Shown piece after piece: positions 27,311 to 36,805 of a DNA stretch of 64,000 nucleotides. Each line of letters starts with the position of its first letter. Position 1 is the stretch's first letter. The stretch covers positions 1,694,338-1,758,337 of the forward strand of contig NZ_CP017258.1 in assembly GCF_002022005.1 (NCBI RefSeq), read 5' to 3'. The position numbers were made by a program, and so were the translations under genes. Source of the stretch: Campylobacter pinnipediorum subsp. caledonicus (GTDB lineage Bacteria; Campylobacterota; Campylobacteria; Campylobacterales; Campylobacteraceae). A model generated the notes under the pieces. The model had not been told where the DNA came from. It saw nothing but the letters and a program-made list of their open reading frames with translations, and searched no databases.

Positions 27311-28411
27311 ATGAAACATAAAATGCTTATAGTTGGCGATGATTTGCGTGTAAATAAAGAACATTTAAGTTATATTTATGATAGCTATGAGGAACATTTT
27401 GGTGAAATCGGGGATATAAATTTTGTATCAAAAAGCGATAATGAGATACTTTTTATAGTTGAAAATTTGATAAAAGACCAAGACTCTCTTTGTATTTTTG
27501 CTTCATATGAGAGTTATGATTTTATGGCAAAGATACTAGCGACTCTTAGTTCTGATGTTCTTGAACTAACCGAACAAAACACAATAGCCACAAAAAATGC
27601 ACTAGATAGCTCTAATGGTAGCTTTGTGATAGAACTAAACAACACGAAAATAAATCTAATACAAGCAAATCCAACCGAAAAAATGGCAGAAATTTTGATA
27701 AAAAAACCTGAAAATATATCATTTTTTAACCTATTTGATATAGATAAAGAGAGTGCAAAAATTTTACTTGAACCGCTTGCAAAACCGTATAAAGTCCAAA
27801 TTTATCTAAGTGAAATTTTACCAAATTTAACGATAGTAAAAACAAAAGCCGAAAAATTTGGAAGCATAGATGGCTTCAAACAAAGTGTAAAAAATCTCTT
27901 TTCACAAAAGATGATAGATGATAAAGATATAGTTAAATTCATCGCAAAAAAACTAATAGAAAAAGACATAAAAATAAGCTTTGCAGAGTCTTGTACGGCT
28001 GGAATGTGTGCTTGTAGGCTTGGCGATTATGATGGAGTTTCTCAAGTATTTGAAGGCTCAATTGTAAGCTATGCAAATAGGATAAAAAACTCTTGGCTTG
28101 GAGTAAGTGATGAAGTCTTAGACACTTATGGAGCAGTTAGCGAAGAGTGTGTTAGAGCTATGCTTAGTGGTGTTATAAGGTCATCAGAATCTGACTTTAG
28201 TATAGCTATAAGCGGGATAGCTGGACCAAATGGGGGCAGTGATTCAAAACCAGTAGGGACAGTTTTTGTCGGTGTACTTCACAAAGATGGCACGAGTATG
28301 GTTGAAAGGCTACTGCTAAAAGGCGATAGAAATTATATAAGAGAGCAAAGTATGCTTAGTGCTTTTTTGATGGTCATTAAACTAAAGCCTGATATGTTTT
28401 TAGGCAAATAA
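27311..28411 (+). CDS. CinA-family protein with C-terminal nicotinamide-nucleotide amidohydrolase domain
   Basis: A 366-residue protein. The C-terminal half (about 205-366) is a clear CinA/PncC domain: SFAESCTAGMCACRLGD, FEGSIVSYAN, YGAVSEECVRAM and ISGIAGPNGGSDSKPVGTVFVG. This domain deamidates NMN to nicotinic acid mononucleotide. The N-terminal half sits where CinA has a molybdopterin-binding-like (COG1058) domain, but only the opening KMLIVGDDL is reminiscent and the normal GDEL/GGLGPT motifs are absent. The N-terminal activity may therefore be lost. It abuts ung (the ung ATG follows directly after the stop), so the pair is likely co-transcribed. Confidence 0.85.
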   Translation: MKHKMLIVGDDLRVNKEHLSYIYDSYEEHFGEIGDINFVSKSDNEILFIVENLIKDQDSLCIFASYESYDFMAKILATLSSDVLELTEQNTIATKNALDSSNGSFVIELNNTKINLIQANPTEKMAEILIKKPENISFFNLFDIDKESAKILLEPLAKPYKVQIYLSEILPNLTIVKTKAEKFGSIDGFKQSVKNLFSQKMIDDKDIVKFIAKKLIEKDIKISFAESCTAGMCACRLGDYDGVSQVFEGSIVSYANRIKNSWLGVSDEVLDTYGAVSEECVRAMLSGVIRSSESDFSIAISGIAGPNGGSDSKPVGTVFVGVLHKDGTSMVERLLLKGDRNYIREQSMLSAFLMVIKLKPDMFLGK

Positions 28412-29095
28412 ATGCATATAAATTTACAAGATGTTAAGATAGAACAAGGCTGGAAAGATAGCTTAAAAGATGAATTTTTAAGCCCCTATTTTGCTAAAAT
28501 AAAGCAAAGCTTGATAGAAGCAAAAAAGCAAAACAAAGTATATCCGCCAAGTAAGCTTATATTTAATGCTTTTAATCTAACTCCATTTGATAATGTAAAA
28601 GTAGTTATTTTAGGGCAAGACCCTTATCACAGACCAAATCAAGCAATGGGGCTTAGCTTTTCTGTGCCAAAAGGCGAAAAGATACCGCCTAGCCTTGTTA
28701 ATGTTTACAAAGAAATTTATGATGATTTGGGTATCAAGCAACCAAACTCAGGCGATCTTAGCAAATGGGCAAGGCAGGGTGTACTACTTCTGAACTCAAC
28801 CCTTAGTGTAAATGAAGGAATGCCAAATTCTCACTCAAACTTTGGTTGGCAAATTTTTACAGATGCCGTTATAAAAAAGCTAAGCGATACAAAAGATGGG
28901 CTGGTTTTTTTGCTATGGGGAAATTATGCAAAGATAAAGTCAAATTTAATAGACAAAGATAGACATTTAGTACTTTTTGCACCTCACCCAAGCCCTCTTG
29001 CTCGTGGTGGATTTTTTGGTTGCAAACACTTTTCAAAAACAAATACTTATCTTATTAGGCAAGGCAAAGAGCCTATTGATTGGAGTGTTGAATAG
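28412..29095 (+). CDS. ung: Uracil-DNA glycosylase
   Basis: A 227-residue family 1 UDG that removes uracil from DNA for base excision repair. All active-site blocks are present: the water-activating loop GQDPYHRPNQAMGLSFSV, the uracil-binding LLLNSTLSVNEGMPNSH, and the minor-groove intercalation loop HPSPLARGGFFGCKHF with its His. Length is normal. It starts immediately after the CinA-family stop. A degenerate copy of its 3' part lies about 280 bp downstream. Confidence 0.97.
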   Translation: MHINLQDVKIEQGWKDSLKDEFLSPYFAKIKQSLIEAKKQNKVYPPSKLIFNAFNLTPFDNVKVVILGQDPYHRPNQAMGLSFSVPKGEKIPPSLVNVYKEIYDDLGIKQPNSGDLSKWARQGVLLLNSTLSVNEGMPNSHSNFGWQIFTDAVIKKLSDTKDGLVFLLWGNYAKIKSNLIDKDRHLVLFAPHPSPLARGGFFGCKHFSKTNTYLIRQGKEPIDWSVE

Positions 29096-29375
29096 TTTTT
29101 GTTTGATGAGAGTTTTATAAATTTCAAATTTTTACAAAAATTTAATTTTTTATTGCAAAATATATAACACTTTGGGTAATAAACTTGGCTGCAAGATGAC
29201 TTTTATAATTTTAAAATCATCCCTGATCATTAAAAATTTTTACTAAAATTAAACACCTTTAACTTATAAATTCAAATGTTTGTATGCATATTTTTAATAT
29301 AAATTTTTAATATCCGTAACTATATTATTTTTTATTTAGCAATCTAATGCATTAAAATTTATGTTTATAATATCT

Positions 29376-29551
29376 TGTAAATTTTACGGATGTCCTTATA
29401 AAAAGCTAAGAGATAAAAAGATGGATTGGTCTTTTTGCTTTAGGAAAATCATACAAAGATAAAATCAAATTTAATAAACAAAAACAAGTACATTAGATTT
29501 TATCATCTAAATCATCTTGGTCGTGATTTATTTTTATGTATAATTTGCAAT
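29376..29551 (+). pseudogene. Decayed duplicate of the 3' part of ung
   Basis: This stretch aligns with ung 28849-29027. Matching pieces include TTATAAAAAGCTAAG, then AGATGG..TGGT.TTTTT, then GCAAAGATAAA.TCAAATTTAATA and later CTTG.TCGTG and TTGCAA, in the same order and strand. Many substitutions and small indels break the frame. Weaker likenesses further left (about 29195-29375) suggest the whole 29096-29551 interval may be a worn-out ung copy. No intact gene is visible in 29096-29668. Confidence 0.7.
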
Positions 29552-29640
29552 GAGAAAAAATTGTATATTGTTTATAAATTAATATTTAAATATAAAAATA
29601 CTTAGAGAGAATAAAAAGAGAGTTAATAATAATTTTAAAA

Positions 29641-29669
29641 ATTTATAGAGGAAAAAATCCTCTATAAAT
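29641..29669 (-). terminator. Hairpin terminator after rpmA
   Basis: ATTTATAGAGGA (29641-29652) pairs with TCCTCTATAAAT (29658-29669), a 12-bp perfect stem that begins in the rpmA stop codon; T-rich sequence follows on the minus strand. Confidence 0.85.
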
Positions 29670-29926
29670 TAAGCAGCTGGATATACAGAAACTTTTTTTC
29701 TGTTTTTATCTTTTCTTTCGAATTTAACATATCCATCTATCAAAGCAAATATTGTATGATCTTTACCTAAACCAACATTGCTACCAGCGTGAGTAGCTGT
29801 TCCTCTTTGACGAATTATGATATTTCCAGCTCTAACAAATTCTCCACCGAACTTCTTAACACCTAAGCGGCGACCGATAGAATCTCGGTTGTTTTGGGTT
29901 GAACCTTGACCTTTTTTGTGTGCCAT
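29669..29926 (-). CDS. rpmA: 50S ribosomal protein L27
   Basis: An 85-residue L27 with the conserved N-terminus [18 protein letters not shown], which reaches the peptidyl-transferase centre, and the core [24 protein letters not shown]. There is no N-terminal cleavable extension of the Firmicutes type. It is downstream of rplU by 11 bp. In many Campylobacter, obgE follows; here a strong terminator and the ung remnant follow instead, so local order is rearranged. Confidence 0.98.
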   Translation of the reverse strand: MAHKKGQGSTQNNRDSIGRRLGVKKFGGEFVRAGNIIIRQRGTATHAGSNVGLGKDHTIFALIDGYVKFERKDKNRKKVSVYPAA

Positions 29927-29937
29927 ATCTTATCTCC

Positions 29938-30252
29938 TTAGGCTGCTATGCTTATTACTTTAACGCGTGTGTATTGTCTTCTAAAACCACGCTTTAATTT
30001 TGAGTCTTTTCTTCTGCGTTTTTTGTAGATAATAACTTTTTTGTCTTTACCTAAATTAACAACTTCTAAGACAACTTTTGCACCCTTAACAAACGGCGCA
30101 CCTACCTTAACATCACCATCATTTACAGCCAATACGTCTGTAATCTCGATGCTGTCTTTTGCATTAGCTTCAAAACGATCCAAGTTTAGGTACTGACCTT
30201 CGCTAACCCTGTATTGTTTTCCACCGTGTTTTATAATAGCATATTTTGACAT
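29938..30252 (-). CDS. rplU: 50S ribosomal protein L21
   Basis: A 104-residue L21: start [20 protein letters not shown] and C-terminal signature [23 protein letters not shown] are characteristic. It forms a two-gene operon with rpmA. A TAAAAT -10-like box lies at 30346-30341, giving a leader of about 85 bases; ribosomal protein leaders are often regulatory, but I see no recognisable element here. Confidence 0.98.
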   Translation of the reverse strand: MSKYAIIKHGGKQYRVSEGQYLNLDRFEANAKDSIEITDVLAVNDGDVKVGAPFVKGAKVVLEVVNLGKDKKVIIYKKRRRKDSKLKRGFRRQYTRVKVISIAA

Positions 30253-30340
30253 TGCTATCCCTTCTATATGTGGTAGTTACCAAAAAGCACTTTTACTAAG
30301 AAAAGATTTTGGGAGCTCTATTGGTTATTTTAAGGGGTTG

Positions 30341-30346
30341 ATTTTA
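30341..30346 (-). promoter_or_regulatory. Putative -10 box for rplU-rpmA
   Basis: AGTAAAATC on the minus strand contains TAAAAT at 30346-30341, within an A/T-rich stretch, 89 bases before the rplU ATG. Confidence 0.4.
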
Positions 30347-30392
30347 CTAAAAAATTTATAAATTTAAGATTAATTTTTATTTTAAAAAGAAA

Positions 30393-30417
30393 TTTCAGGA
30401 GAAAAAATCTCCCGAAA
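30393..30417 (-). terminator. Hairpin terminator after the second cytochrome c peroxidase gene
   Basis: TTTCAGGAGA (30393-30402) pairs with TCTCCCGAAA (30408-30417), with one G-U pair in the transcript, followed by U-rich sequence. Confidence 0.75.
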
Positions 30418-30419
30418 AA

Positions 30420-31454
30420 TTAATAATCAAGTTCTGGAACAGATGTGGTTTTTGTAGAGGCTGGCAATATAGGATAATCTATCTTAGGAGCATCTCCTGT
30501 CAAAGATTTTAAAAATATTGCTATATCTTTAGCTTCATTGTCTTTTATATCAATGCCTAGCTGAACACTGCCCATAATTTTAACAGCTTCTTCTAGTGAC
30601 CATACTACACCATTATGAAAATAAGGTGCTGTTAATTCTATATTTCTCAAAGTTGGAGTTTTTACAAGTCCGTTTTTATCACCTTTAAAATCACCAATAT
30701 TAGAAAACTCATATTTATTTGCAACTTCAAATGGTTGCAAGGTTCCACCTAAATTCACGCCATCATGACAACTAGCACAACCTTTATCTATAAAAGTCTT
30801 TAAACCCTTTTTTTCCATATCATTAAGAGCTTTATTGTCGCCTTCTAAAAATTTATCAAACTTAGAAGGAGTAATAAGACTACGTTCAAAAATACCAATA
30901 GCTGCTGCTACCAAATCAAACTTTATTTCGCTATTAAAAGCTTTCTTAAAATCATATACATAAGCCGGAATTGATTTTAATCTTTGTTCTATAAGCTTAG
31001 GTGTTGAAGCCATCTCAACCGATGCTAGCAAAGGACCTTTAGCTTGCGCTGTTAAATGAGCTGCTCTTCCATCCCAAAACTGAACTGAGTTAAATACCGA
31101 GTTAAATACAGTTGGAGAATTTACATGTGAAGGGTTTGGCATCCATTTATGTCCAGTTGAAGCAGGCACTCCATCAACGCCACCAAGACTTAAATTGTGA
31201 CAAGTATTACAGCTAATTATACCTGATTTTGATAATCTAGGATCAAAATAAAGCTTTTTTCCAAGCTCATATGCATCTACTGAAAATGGATACTCTTTAG
31301 AATCCGGAGCAATATCATTTATAAGCTGTTCTAACGCATTTTTATCTGAAGGTATAGACTTCAAACCAGACTCTAAAGCAAGTGTTCTTAAATCATCTGC
31401 AAACGAAGATGAGAGTAAAAAAATACAGGTAAAAAACACATTTTTAATTTTCAT
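30420..31454 (-). CDS. Di-haem cytochrome c peroxidase
   Basis: A 344-residue periplasmic CcpA-type peroxidase. It has a signal peptide (MKIKNVFFTCIFLLSSSFA), a high-potential/low-potential haem pair at CNTCH (82-86) and CASCH (near 228), and the conserved KLYFDPRLSKSG, GRAAHLTAQAKGPLLASVEM, VKTPTLRNIELTAPYFHNG and ELD-type C-terminus. Length is typical. It detoxifies hydrogen peroxide with electrons from cytochrome c. It is a single gene divergent from flhB and closed by its own terminator. The window has another family member at 6037-6915. Confidence 0.93.
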   Translation of the reverse strand: MKIKNVFFTCIFLLSSSFADDLRTLALESGLKSIPSDKNALEQLINDIAPDSKEYPFSVDAYELGKKLYFDPRLSKSGIISCNTCHNLSLGGVDGVPASTGHKWMPNPSHVNSPTVFNSVFNSVQFWDGRAAHLTAQAKGPLLASVEMASTPKLIEQRLKSIPAYVYDFKKAFNSEIKFDLVAAAIGIFERSLITPSKFDKFLEGDNKALNDMEKKGLKTFIDKGCASCHDGVNLGGTLQPFEVANKYEFSNIGDFKGDKNGLVKTPTLRNIELTAPYFHNGVVWSLEEAVKIMGSVQLGIDIKDNEAKDIAIFLKSLTGDAPKIDYPILPASTKTTSVPELDY

Positions 31455-31606
31455 TTAAACTCCTTGAAATATAATTTTAGCCTGCAATAATAAAATATAA
31501 ATTATTAAAAGACAATAAATTTATATAAATAAATTTTATTATTGTTTTAACTTCGTTTAAACTTAGCTATAATAACAAAAAAATAAATTAATTTAGATAG
31601 GGCATA

Positions 31607-32683
31607 ATGGCTGGGGAAGATCAAGAAAAAACAGAAGAAGCCACCTCCAAAAAAATCGAAGACGCAAAAAAGGACGGAAATGTCCCTAAAAGTCAAGATA
31701 TAAGTGGTTTTATAACTCTTATAGTAGCTATTGGTGTGTTATTACCCATGCTTGGAGTTATGAAAAATCAAGTTGTATCGCTTTATAATTATTATCAAAG
31801 CTTAATAGGAACAGAGATAACCCTAAAAGTCGCACACCAAATAACGATAAACACACTTTTTAGAATGTTACTTATGGTGCTTCCTATTTGTATTTGTGTA
31901 GCAATAGCAGGTGTTTTAGCCTCTGTAATGCAGTTTGGATTTATTTTTACGACCAAACCAATCACACCTGATTTAAATAAAATAAATCCAATAAAAGGCC
32001 TAAAAAATCTATTTTCTTTAAAAAAAGTAATAGACTCTATAAAGATAATTGTTAAGGTTTCAGCTGTTTTTGGAATCGCATTTTACTTTTTTTTACAATT
32101 TATCAAAGAGCTTCCAAAAACACTATTTTTTACGATGTTTGATCAGTTATCTTGGTTAAAAGAAAAAATGCTTATCTTAATTGGAGTTATGCTTATAGTT
32201 TTGCTTGCTATAGCACTTATTGATCTTTTAATAGTAAGGTTTCAATACTTTAAAGATTTAAGAATGAGCAAACAAGAGGTAAAAGATGAATACAAACAAA
32301 TGGAGGGTGATCCGCAAGTAAAAGCAAGGATAAGAAGAGCTCAAATGGAAGCCGGAAGAAAGCGCATGATGCAACAAGTCCCGCAAGCAGATGTTGTTAT
32401 CACAAACCCAACCCACTATGCGATAGCTCTCAGATATGACAGAACAAAAGAAGATGCACCGGTGGTTTTAGCAAAAGGTGTTGATATGATGGCTTTGCAA
32501 ATACGAAAAATAGCAACTGAAAATGGTGTTGAGATAGTAGAAAACCCGCCACTAGCAAGAGAGCTTTACAAGCTTTGTGATGTAGATGAAATGATACCGG
32601 CAAATATGTTTAAAGCGGTTGCAGAAGTGCTTAGCTTTGTTTATATGGGAAATGAGAAAAAATTTAAAGGCAGAATGGGCTAA
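31607..32683 (+). CDS. flhB: Flagellar type III export protein FlhB
   Basis: A 358-residue FlhB. N-terminal QEKTEEATSKKIEDAKKDGNVPKSQDI is characteristic. Four membrane segments follow, and the cytoplasmic C-terminal domain carries the autocleavage site NPTHYAIALRYD (NPTH near 265). Cleavage there switches export from rod/hook to filament proteins. In Campylobacter, FlhB also feeds the FlgSR/RpoN circuit. It is the only flagellar gene in the window. Its 3' end overlaps the convergent lnt gene by four bases. Confidence 0.97.
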   Translation: MAGEDQEKTEEATSKKIEDAKKDGNVPKSQDISGFITLIVAIGVLLPMLGVMKNQVVSLYNYYQSLIGTEITLKVAHQITINTLFRMLLMVLPICICVAIAGVLASVMQFGFIFTTKPITPDLNKINPIKGLKNLFSLKKVIDSIKIIVKVSAVFGIAFYFFLQFIKELPKTLFFTMFDQLSWLKEKMLILIGVMLIVLLAIALIDLLIVRFQYFKDLRMSKQEVKDEYKQMEGDPQVKARIRRAQMEAGRKRMMQQVPQADVVITNPTHYAIALRYDRTKEDAPVVLAKGVDMMALQIRKIATENGVEIVENPPLARELYKLCDVDEMIPANMFKAVAEVLSFVYMGNEKKFKGRMG

Positions 32684-33969
32684 ATTCCTTTTTTTGGGAT
32701 TATTATCTCGCTTTTTGAACCATTTACACTATGATATATTGTAGTGCCGTATTTTGTGGCATAGTATTTAAGCAACAAATGTTGCAAAACTGGCTCTGTT
32801 GAGTTTATATTTTTTGTTTTAAACCAAGCATTATTTGTTATTGCTATGATTATTTTTGGATTGTTTTTATAAATTTTATCTGTCGTAGCCTCATAACAAA
32901 TAGCATTTCGCACCAAAACACCACCTATTTCATAATCACTTACATCACCAGCTGGCTTAAAGTCACTTGCTCCGTTAAAAAAGTTTTTATTTATAAAATC
33001 ACGCATAAAATTTGGAAGTGGAATTTCCTCCCCAAAAGGAACCAAAACATATTTATCAATCTTTCGCATTTTCCCATCATCAAAGATATATGTTGAGTTG
33101 TGAGCTTGTCTATTTTCATACGATAATGCACCGGCTACGATGGTTATATTTTTAGACAATTTTTTAAGCTCTAAAATAAGCTCTTTTTCAAAATTCATAA
33201 AAGTGGCAAAGGCATTTTCAGGCATAATAATAAGCTTTTTATTATCTCTTATAGCTGAGTTTATAAGCTTTAAATTTTCGTTTATAAAATCATTTTTATA
33301 TCTTTTATCCCATTTTTTATCTTGCGGTATATTTGTTTGAACCAACTGTATATCAAAAGGTAAAAAATTTGGTTTTTTTGTATCAATTTGAACAGCAAAT
33401 ATCAAAGGAATTAAAAATAAAAGTTTATAAAATTTATTAAATCTCAAAAAATAAGCTGACAAAAATATACAAATCAAGCCTTTTGTGCTTGGTTCAAACA
33501 CGCCCAAAACCAAAGTCGCTTCTAAATTAAACCAATTAAAACCAAAAGGATGAATATAACTTATCAAAAAAATCATTACAGCTCTTAAAAAAACAAAACT
33601 TGGAAAACTTGCTATAAGAAATATGAATCCATAAACAATACCTACAGAGATTATAACGATAGGAATCATATAAGTCATTTCATAATAAATAAAACTAAAA
33701 CCTATCCAATAAAACCACAAAATTCCCACAAAAAAACCAGTTAAAAAAAAGCCAATTCTATCTGTATTTATCAGTAGATGAATCCCTAAAATAGTCAAGA
33801 AAGGAGAAATAAAATTTAAAATTTCATAATCAAAAATAGCTAAAAAGATAAAATTTGAAATTAAAAAAGCACTTACAAAGGCTTTTATTATAATTTTAGT
33901 GGTAAAATATTGCTTTAAAAATTTTCTATTAAGGAACAAAAATGCAGGAACAAAATTTATTAACCTCAT
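32680..33969 (-). CDS. lnt: Apolipoprotein N-acyltransferase
   Basis: A 429-residue inner-membrane enzyme that adds the third acyl chain to lipoproteins. The N-terminal half has about six membrane helices. The C-terminal half is a nitrilase-type periplasmic domain with the Glu-Lys-Cys triad in MPENAF, KIDKYVLVPFGEEIP and NAICYEAT. The ATG at 33969 has AGAGG five bases before it, so I keep it, although it overlaps the divergent yajC start by 28 bases; a TTG at 33939 is the alternative. The neighbour order with yajC-secD-secF matches C. jejuni. The window also encodes lipoproteins (LptE, the efflux adaptor and outer-membrane protein) that would be substrates. Confidence 0.92.
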   Translation of the reverse strand: MRLINFVPAFLFLNRKFLKQYFTTKIIIKAFVSAFLISNFIFLAIFDYEILNFISPFLTILGIHLLINTDRIGFFLTGFFVGILWFYWIGFSFIYYEMTYMIPIVIISVGIVYGFIFLIASFPSFVFLRAVMIFLISYIHPFGFNWFNLEATLVLGVFEPSTKGLICIFLSAYFLRFNKFYKLLFLIPLIFAVQIDTKKPNFLPFDIQLVQTNIPQDKKWDKRYKNDFINENLKLINSAIRDNKKLIIMPENAFATFMNFEKELILELKKLSKNITIVAGALSYENRQAHNSTYIFDDGKMRKIDKYVLVPFGEEIPLPNFMRDFINKNFFNGASDFKPAGDVSDYEIGGVLVRNAICYEATTDKIYKNNPKIIIAITNNAWFKTKNINSTEPVLQHLLLKYYATKYGTTIYHSVNGSKSEIIIPKKGI

Positions 33970-34211
33970 TATTACCTCTTGTCGCGATTTTTGCGATTTT
34001 TTATTTTTTGGTTATCAGACCACAACAAAAGCAACAAAAGCAACACGCCGAGATGATTTCAAACCTAGCAAAAGGTGATAAAATAATAACAAATGGTGGC
34101 TTAATATGTGAAGTCATAAAACCTGAAGAGGATTTTATCAAAGTAAAACTTAACGATGACGTAATAGTTCGTCTTTCAAGAGATTTTGTAGCTAAAAAGA
34201 TCGAAGCCTAA
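33942..34211 (+). CDS. yajC: Sec translocon accessory protein YajC
   Basis: An 89-residue single-pass membrane protein. The helix SLLPLVAIFAIFYFLVIRPQQKQQKQH is the family hallmark (IRPQQK after the membrane segment), then GDKIITNGGLICEV. It joins SecDF-YidC. AAGGA precedes the ATG, and a GTGGTAAAAT -10-like box lies about 35 bases upstream, inside the divergent lnt gene. It leads the yajC-secD-secF operon. Confidence 0.96.
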   Translation: MQEQNLLTSLLPLVAIFAIFYFLVIRPQQKQQKQHAEMISNLAKGDKIITNGGLICEVIKPEEDFIKVKLNDDVIVRLSRDFVAKKIEA

Positions 34212-34213
34212 CA

Positions 34214-35794
34214 ATGCGAAGTGGTAAAGTAACGTATAGGCTTATTATATTTTTAATAGCCCTTATTTTTGGTATTACTTTTTCAATTCCATCTTTTTTG
34301 CAAACAGATAAAGGGGCTAAGATAAATCTTGGTCTTGACTTACAAGGTGGTTTGCATATGCTTTTGGGGGTTGAAACAGAAGTTGCAATACACTCAAAGA
34401 TAAAATCAATAGCAGGCAGTATAAATTATTATGCTAAAAAAGAGGATATTTTACTTGATAAGCTAAGAACAAAAGATGAAAATATAGAATTTTCGCTCAT
34501 AGATGCTGATGAGACTCAAAACATAGACGCAATGTTAAAAACAATCAAAGGCATCGTAGTTGAGAAAAAAGACCTTCATTATACACTTAGTCTAAGCGAT
34601 GAAGAAAAAGCAGCAACGATAGAATATGCTATAGCTCAAGCTGTTGAAACAATAAGAAACAGACTTGATCAATTTGGACTAGCTGAACCTACTGTTGCAA
34701 GACAGGGAAGTGATAAAATTTTAGTAGAATTACCCGGCATAAAAACATCAGAAGATGAGCAAAGAGCTAGGGACTTGATAGCAAAAGCAGCACATTTACA
34801 ACTTATGGCAGTTGATGACAAAAGACAAGATAGAGCCTTAAGTATGAGCAAAACAGAAGCTGAAAGCTATGGAGATATAATCTATCCGGATTCAAAAAAC
34901 AGCAATATAAAATATGTATTAAAAAGCATACCTATACTTGATGGCTCTATGCTTACAGATGCTAGAGTGGCTTTTTCTCAACAAAACAATATGCCTATTA
35001 TTAATTTCTCTTTAAATTCAGAAGGTGCTAGAATATTTGGTGATTTCACCGGCTCAAATGTAGGAAATAGACTAGCAATAGTCCTTGATGGAAAGGTATA
35101 TTCAGCGCCTGTTATAAACGAAAGAATAGGTGGAGGAAGTGGTCAAATAAGCGGTGGTTTTACAGTTGAAGAGGCTCACGATGTAGCAATAGCACTTAGA
35201 AGTGGGGCTTTACTTGCGCCTGTAAAAATGCTAGAAAAAAGAAGTATAGGACCATCTCTTGGTGCCGAAAGTATCCAAAAAAGTATGATAGCCTTAATGG
35301 GAGCTTCGCTACTTATAGTATTGTTTATGATTGTTTATTATGGTTTTTCGGGTGTTCTTGCAAATATAGCACTGATTGCAAATATAATAATACTTGTAGC
35401 TATTATGGCGCTATTTGGAGCTACATTAACACTTCCTGGTATGGCAGGTATAGTCCTTACGATAGGTATGGCTGTGGATGCGAATGTTATAATAAATGAG
35501 CGTATAAGAGAGCTTTTAAGAGATGGGGCTAGTATAAAAGTAAGTGTTCAAAAAGGCTATGAAAATGCTATGAGTGCTATCGTAGATGCAAACATAACAA
35601 CACTTATAACAGTTGTAGCACTATATGCTTATGGAACAGGACCAGTAAAAGGCTTTGCTGTTACTATGAGTATTGGTATATTGGTTTCAATGCTAACAGC
35701 CATTCTCGGAACACACGGATTTTTTGACTTTTTGATGGACAAGATAGAAAAAAGCAAAAGCACAAGACTTTGGTTTGGTTACAAACGAGACTAA
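34214..35794 (+). CDS. secD: Protein translocase subunit SecD
   Basis: A 526-residue RND-type membrane protein that, with SecF, uses the proton gradient to pull proteins through SecYEG. Features: the signature GLDLQGGLHMLLGVE after the first helix; a large periplasmic domain (P1 region with ETIRNRLDQFGLAEPTVARQGSDKILVELPG); and six-helix C-terminal bundle with VDANVIINERIREL. Two bases separate it from yajC. Confidence 0.97.
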   Translation: MRSGKVTYRLIIFLIALIFGITFSIPSFLQTDKGAKINLGLDLQGGLHMLLGVETEVAIHSKIKSIAGSINYYAKKEDILLDKLRTKDENIEFSLIDADETQNIDAMLKTIKGIVVEKKDLHYTLSLSDEEKAATIEYAIAQAVETIRNRLDQFGLAEPTVARQGSDKILVELPGIKTSEDEQRARDLIAKAAHLQLMAVDDKRQDRALSMSKTEAESYGDIIYPDSKNSNIKYVLKSIPILDGSMLTDARVAFSQQNNMPIINFSLNSEGARIFGDFTGSNVGNRLAIVLDGKVYSAPVINERIGGGSGQISGGFTVEEAHDVAIALRSGALLAPVKMLEKRSIGPSLGAESIQKSMIALMGASLLIVLFMIVYYGFSGVLANIALIANIIILVAIMALFGATLTLPGMAGIVLTIGMAVDANVIINERIRELLRDGASIKVSVQKGYENAMSAIVDANITTLITVVALYAYGTGPVKGFAVTMSIGILVSMLTAILGTHGFFDFLMDKIEKSKSTRLWFGYKRD

Positions 35795-35815
35795 AATAGA
35801 TATAAAAGGTTTATA

Positions 35816-36796
35816 ATGCAAATATTTACAAAGGCTAAAGTTTATGACTTTATGAAGTTTAAAATTCCTTCGACTATACTTTCTGCCATATTATTTTTTG
35901 GATCTGTATTTTTACTTACCACAAAAGGTTTAAATTACGGTATAGACTTTGCGGGTGGAACACTTATACAATTAAAATATGATAAAGAGGTTTCATTAGA
36001 TAAAGTAAGAGAAGCACTTGCTGTAAATGAAACACTAAGAAATGCATCAGTTACAAAATTTGGAAACGAAAAAGACACACACGAAATAATCGTGCGTTTT
36101 TTAGGTTCTAGTTCTGATGTAGGTTCTGATGCTGGAGATACAGTAAAACAACTTTTAAAAGATACTGGAAATGTTGAAGTTAGAAGGGTTGATATGGTTG
36201 GACCAAAGGTTGGTGGAGAGCTTAGAAGCAAAGCGCTTATGGCTATTTTTATATCTTTTGGTGCGGTTTTGATATACATTGCTTTAAGATTTGAATGGAG
36301 ATTTGCCATAGCTGCAATAATATCTGAAATTCACGATATCATAATAACAATGGGAGCTATATCTTTGTTTGCCATAGATGTGAACTTAGACACATTGGCG
36401 GCGATTTTAACAGTTCTTGGATACTCACTAAATGATACAATAATTATCTTTGATAGGATAAGAGAAGGCATCACAACAAGCAAAAGAGATGACATAGCTG
36501 GGATAATAAACGAATCCGTATCATCTACCCTATCAAGAACGATACTAACATCAAGTTCTACATTTATAGTTGTATTTGTTCTTTATAATTTTGGTGGAGA
36601 TATGATCAGCGGATTTTCATTTGTGCTTATGGTTGGTGTCCTTGTAGGAACACTAAGCTCTGTCTATATAGCTTCGGCTTTTCTTATATGGCTAAAATTT
36701 AGTGTTGAACAATACAGAAATAGACTAAATGAAAAACTAAAACAAAAAAGAGAGCGCGAAAGAGAAAGAGCAAAATTTGAAAAAGGTGTGGTGTAA
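35816..36796 (+). CDS. secF: Protein translocase subunit SecF
   Basis: A 326-residue SecF: GLNYGIDFAGGTLIQLKY, then RRVDMVGPKVGGEL, then membrane helices with YSLNDTIIIFDRIREG and a helical region around LSRTILTSSSTFIVVFVLYNFGG. The C-terminal tail is very charged (KLKQKRERERERAKFEK). It pairs with SecD 21 bp upstream. Confidence 0.97.
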   Translation: MQIFTKAKVYDFMKFKIPSTILSAILFFGSVFLLTTKGLNYGIDFAGGTLIQLKYDKEVSLDKVREALAVNETLRNASVTKFGNEKDTHEIIVRFLGSSSDVGSDAGDTVKQLLKDTGNVEVRRVDMVGPKVGGELRSKALMAIFISFGAVLIYIALRFEWRFAIAAIISEIHDIIITMGAISLFAIDVNLDTLAAILTVLGYSLNDTIIIFDRIREGITTSKRDDIAGIINESVSSTLSRTILTSSSTFIVVFVLYNFGGDMISGFSFVLMVGVLVGTLSSVYIASAFLIWLKFSVEQYRNRLNEKLKQKRERERERAKFEKGVV

Positions 36797-36805
36797 GGAG
36801 TTAAA

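Noticed and set aside
29096..29375. Possible small RNA in the long gap after ung
   Set aside because: I see no promoter-terminator pair or known RNA consensus; weak likeness to ung explains part of it better.
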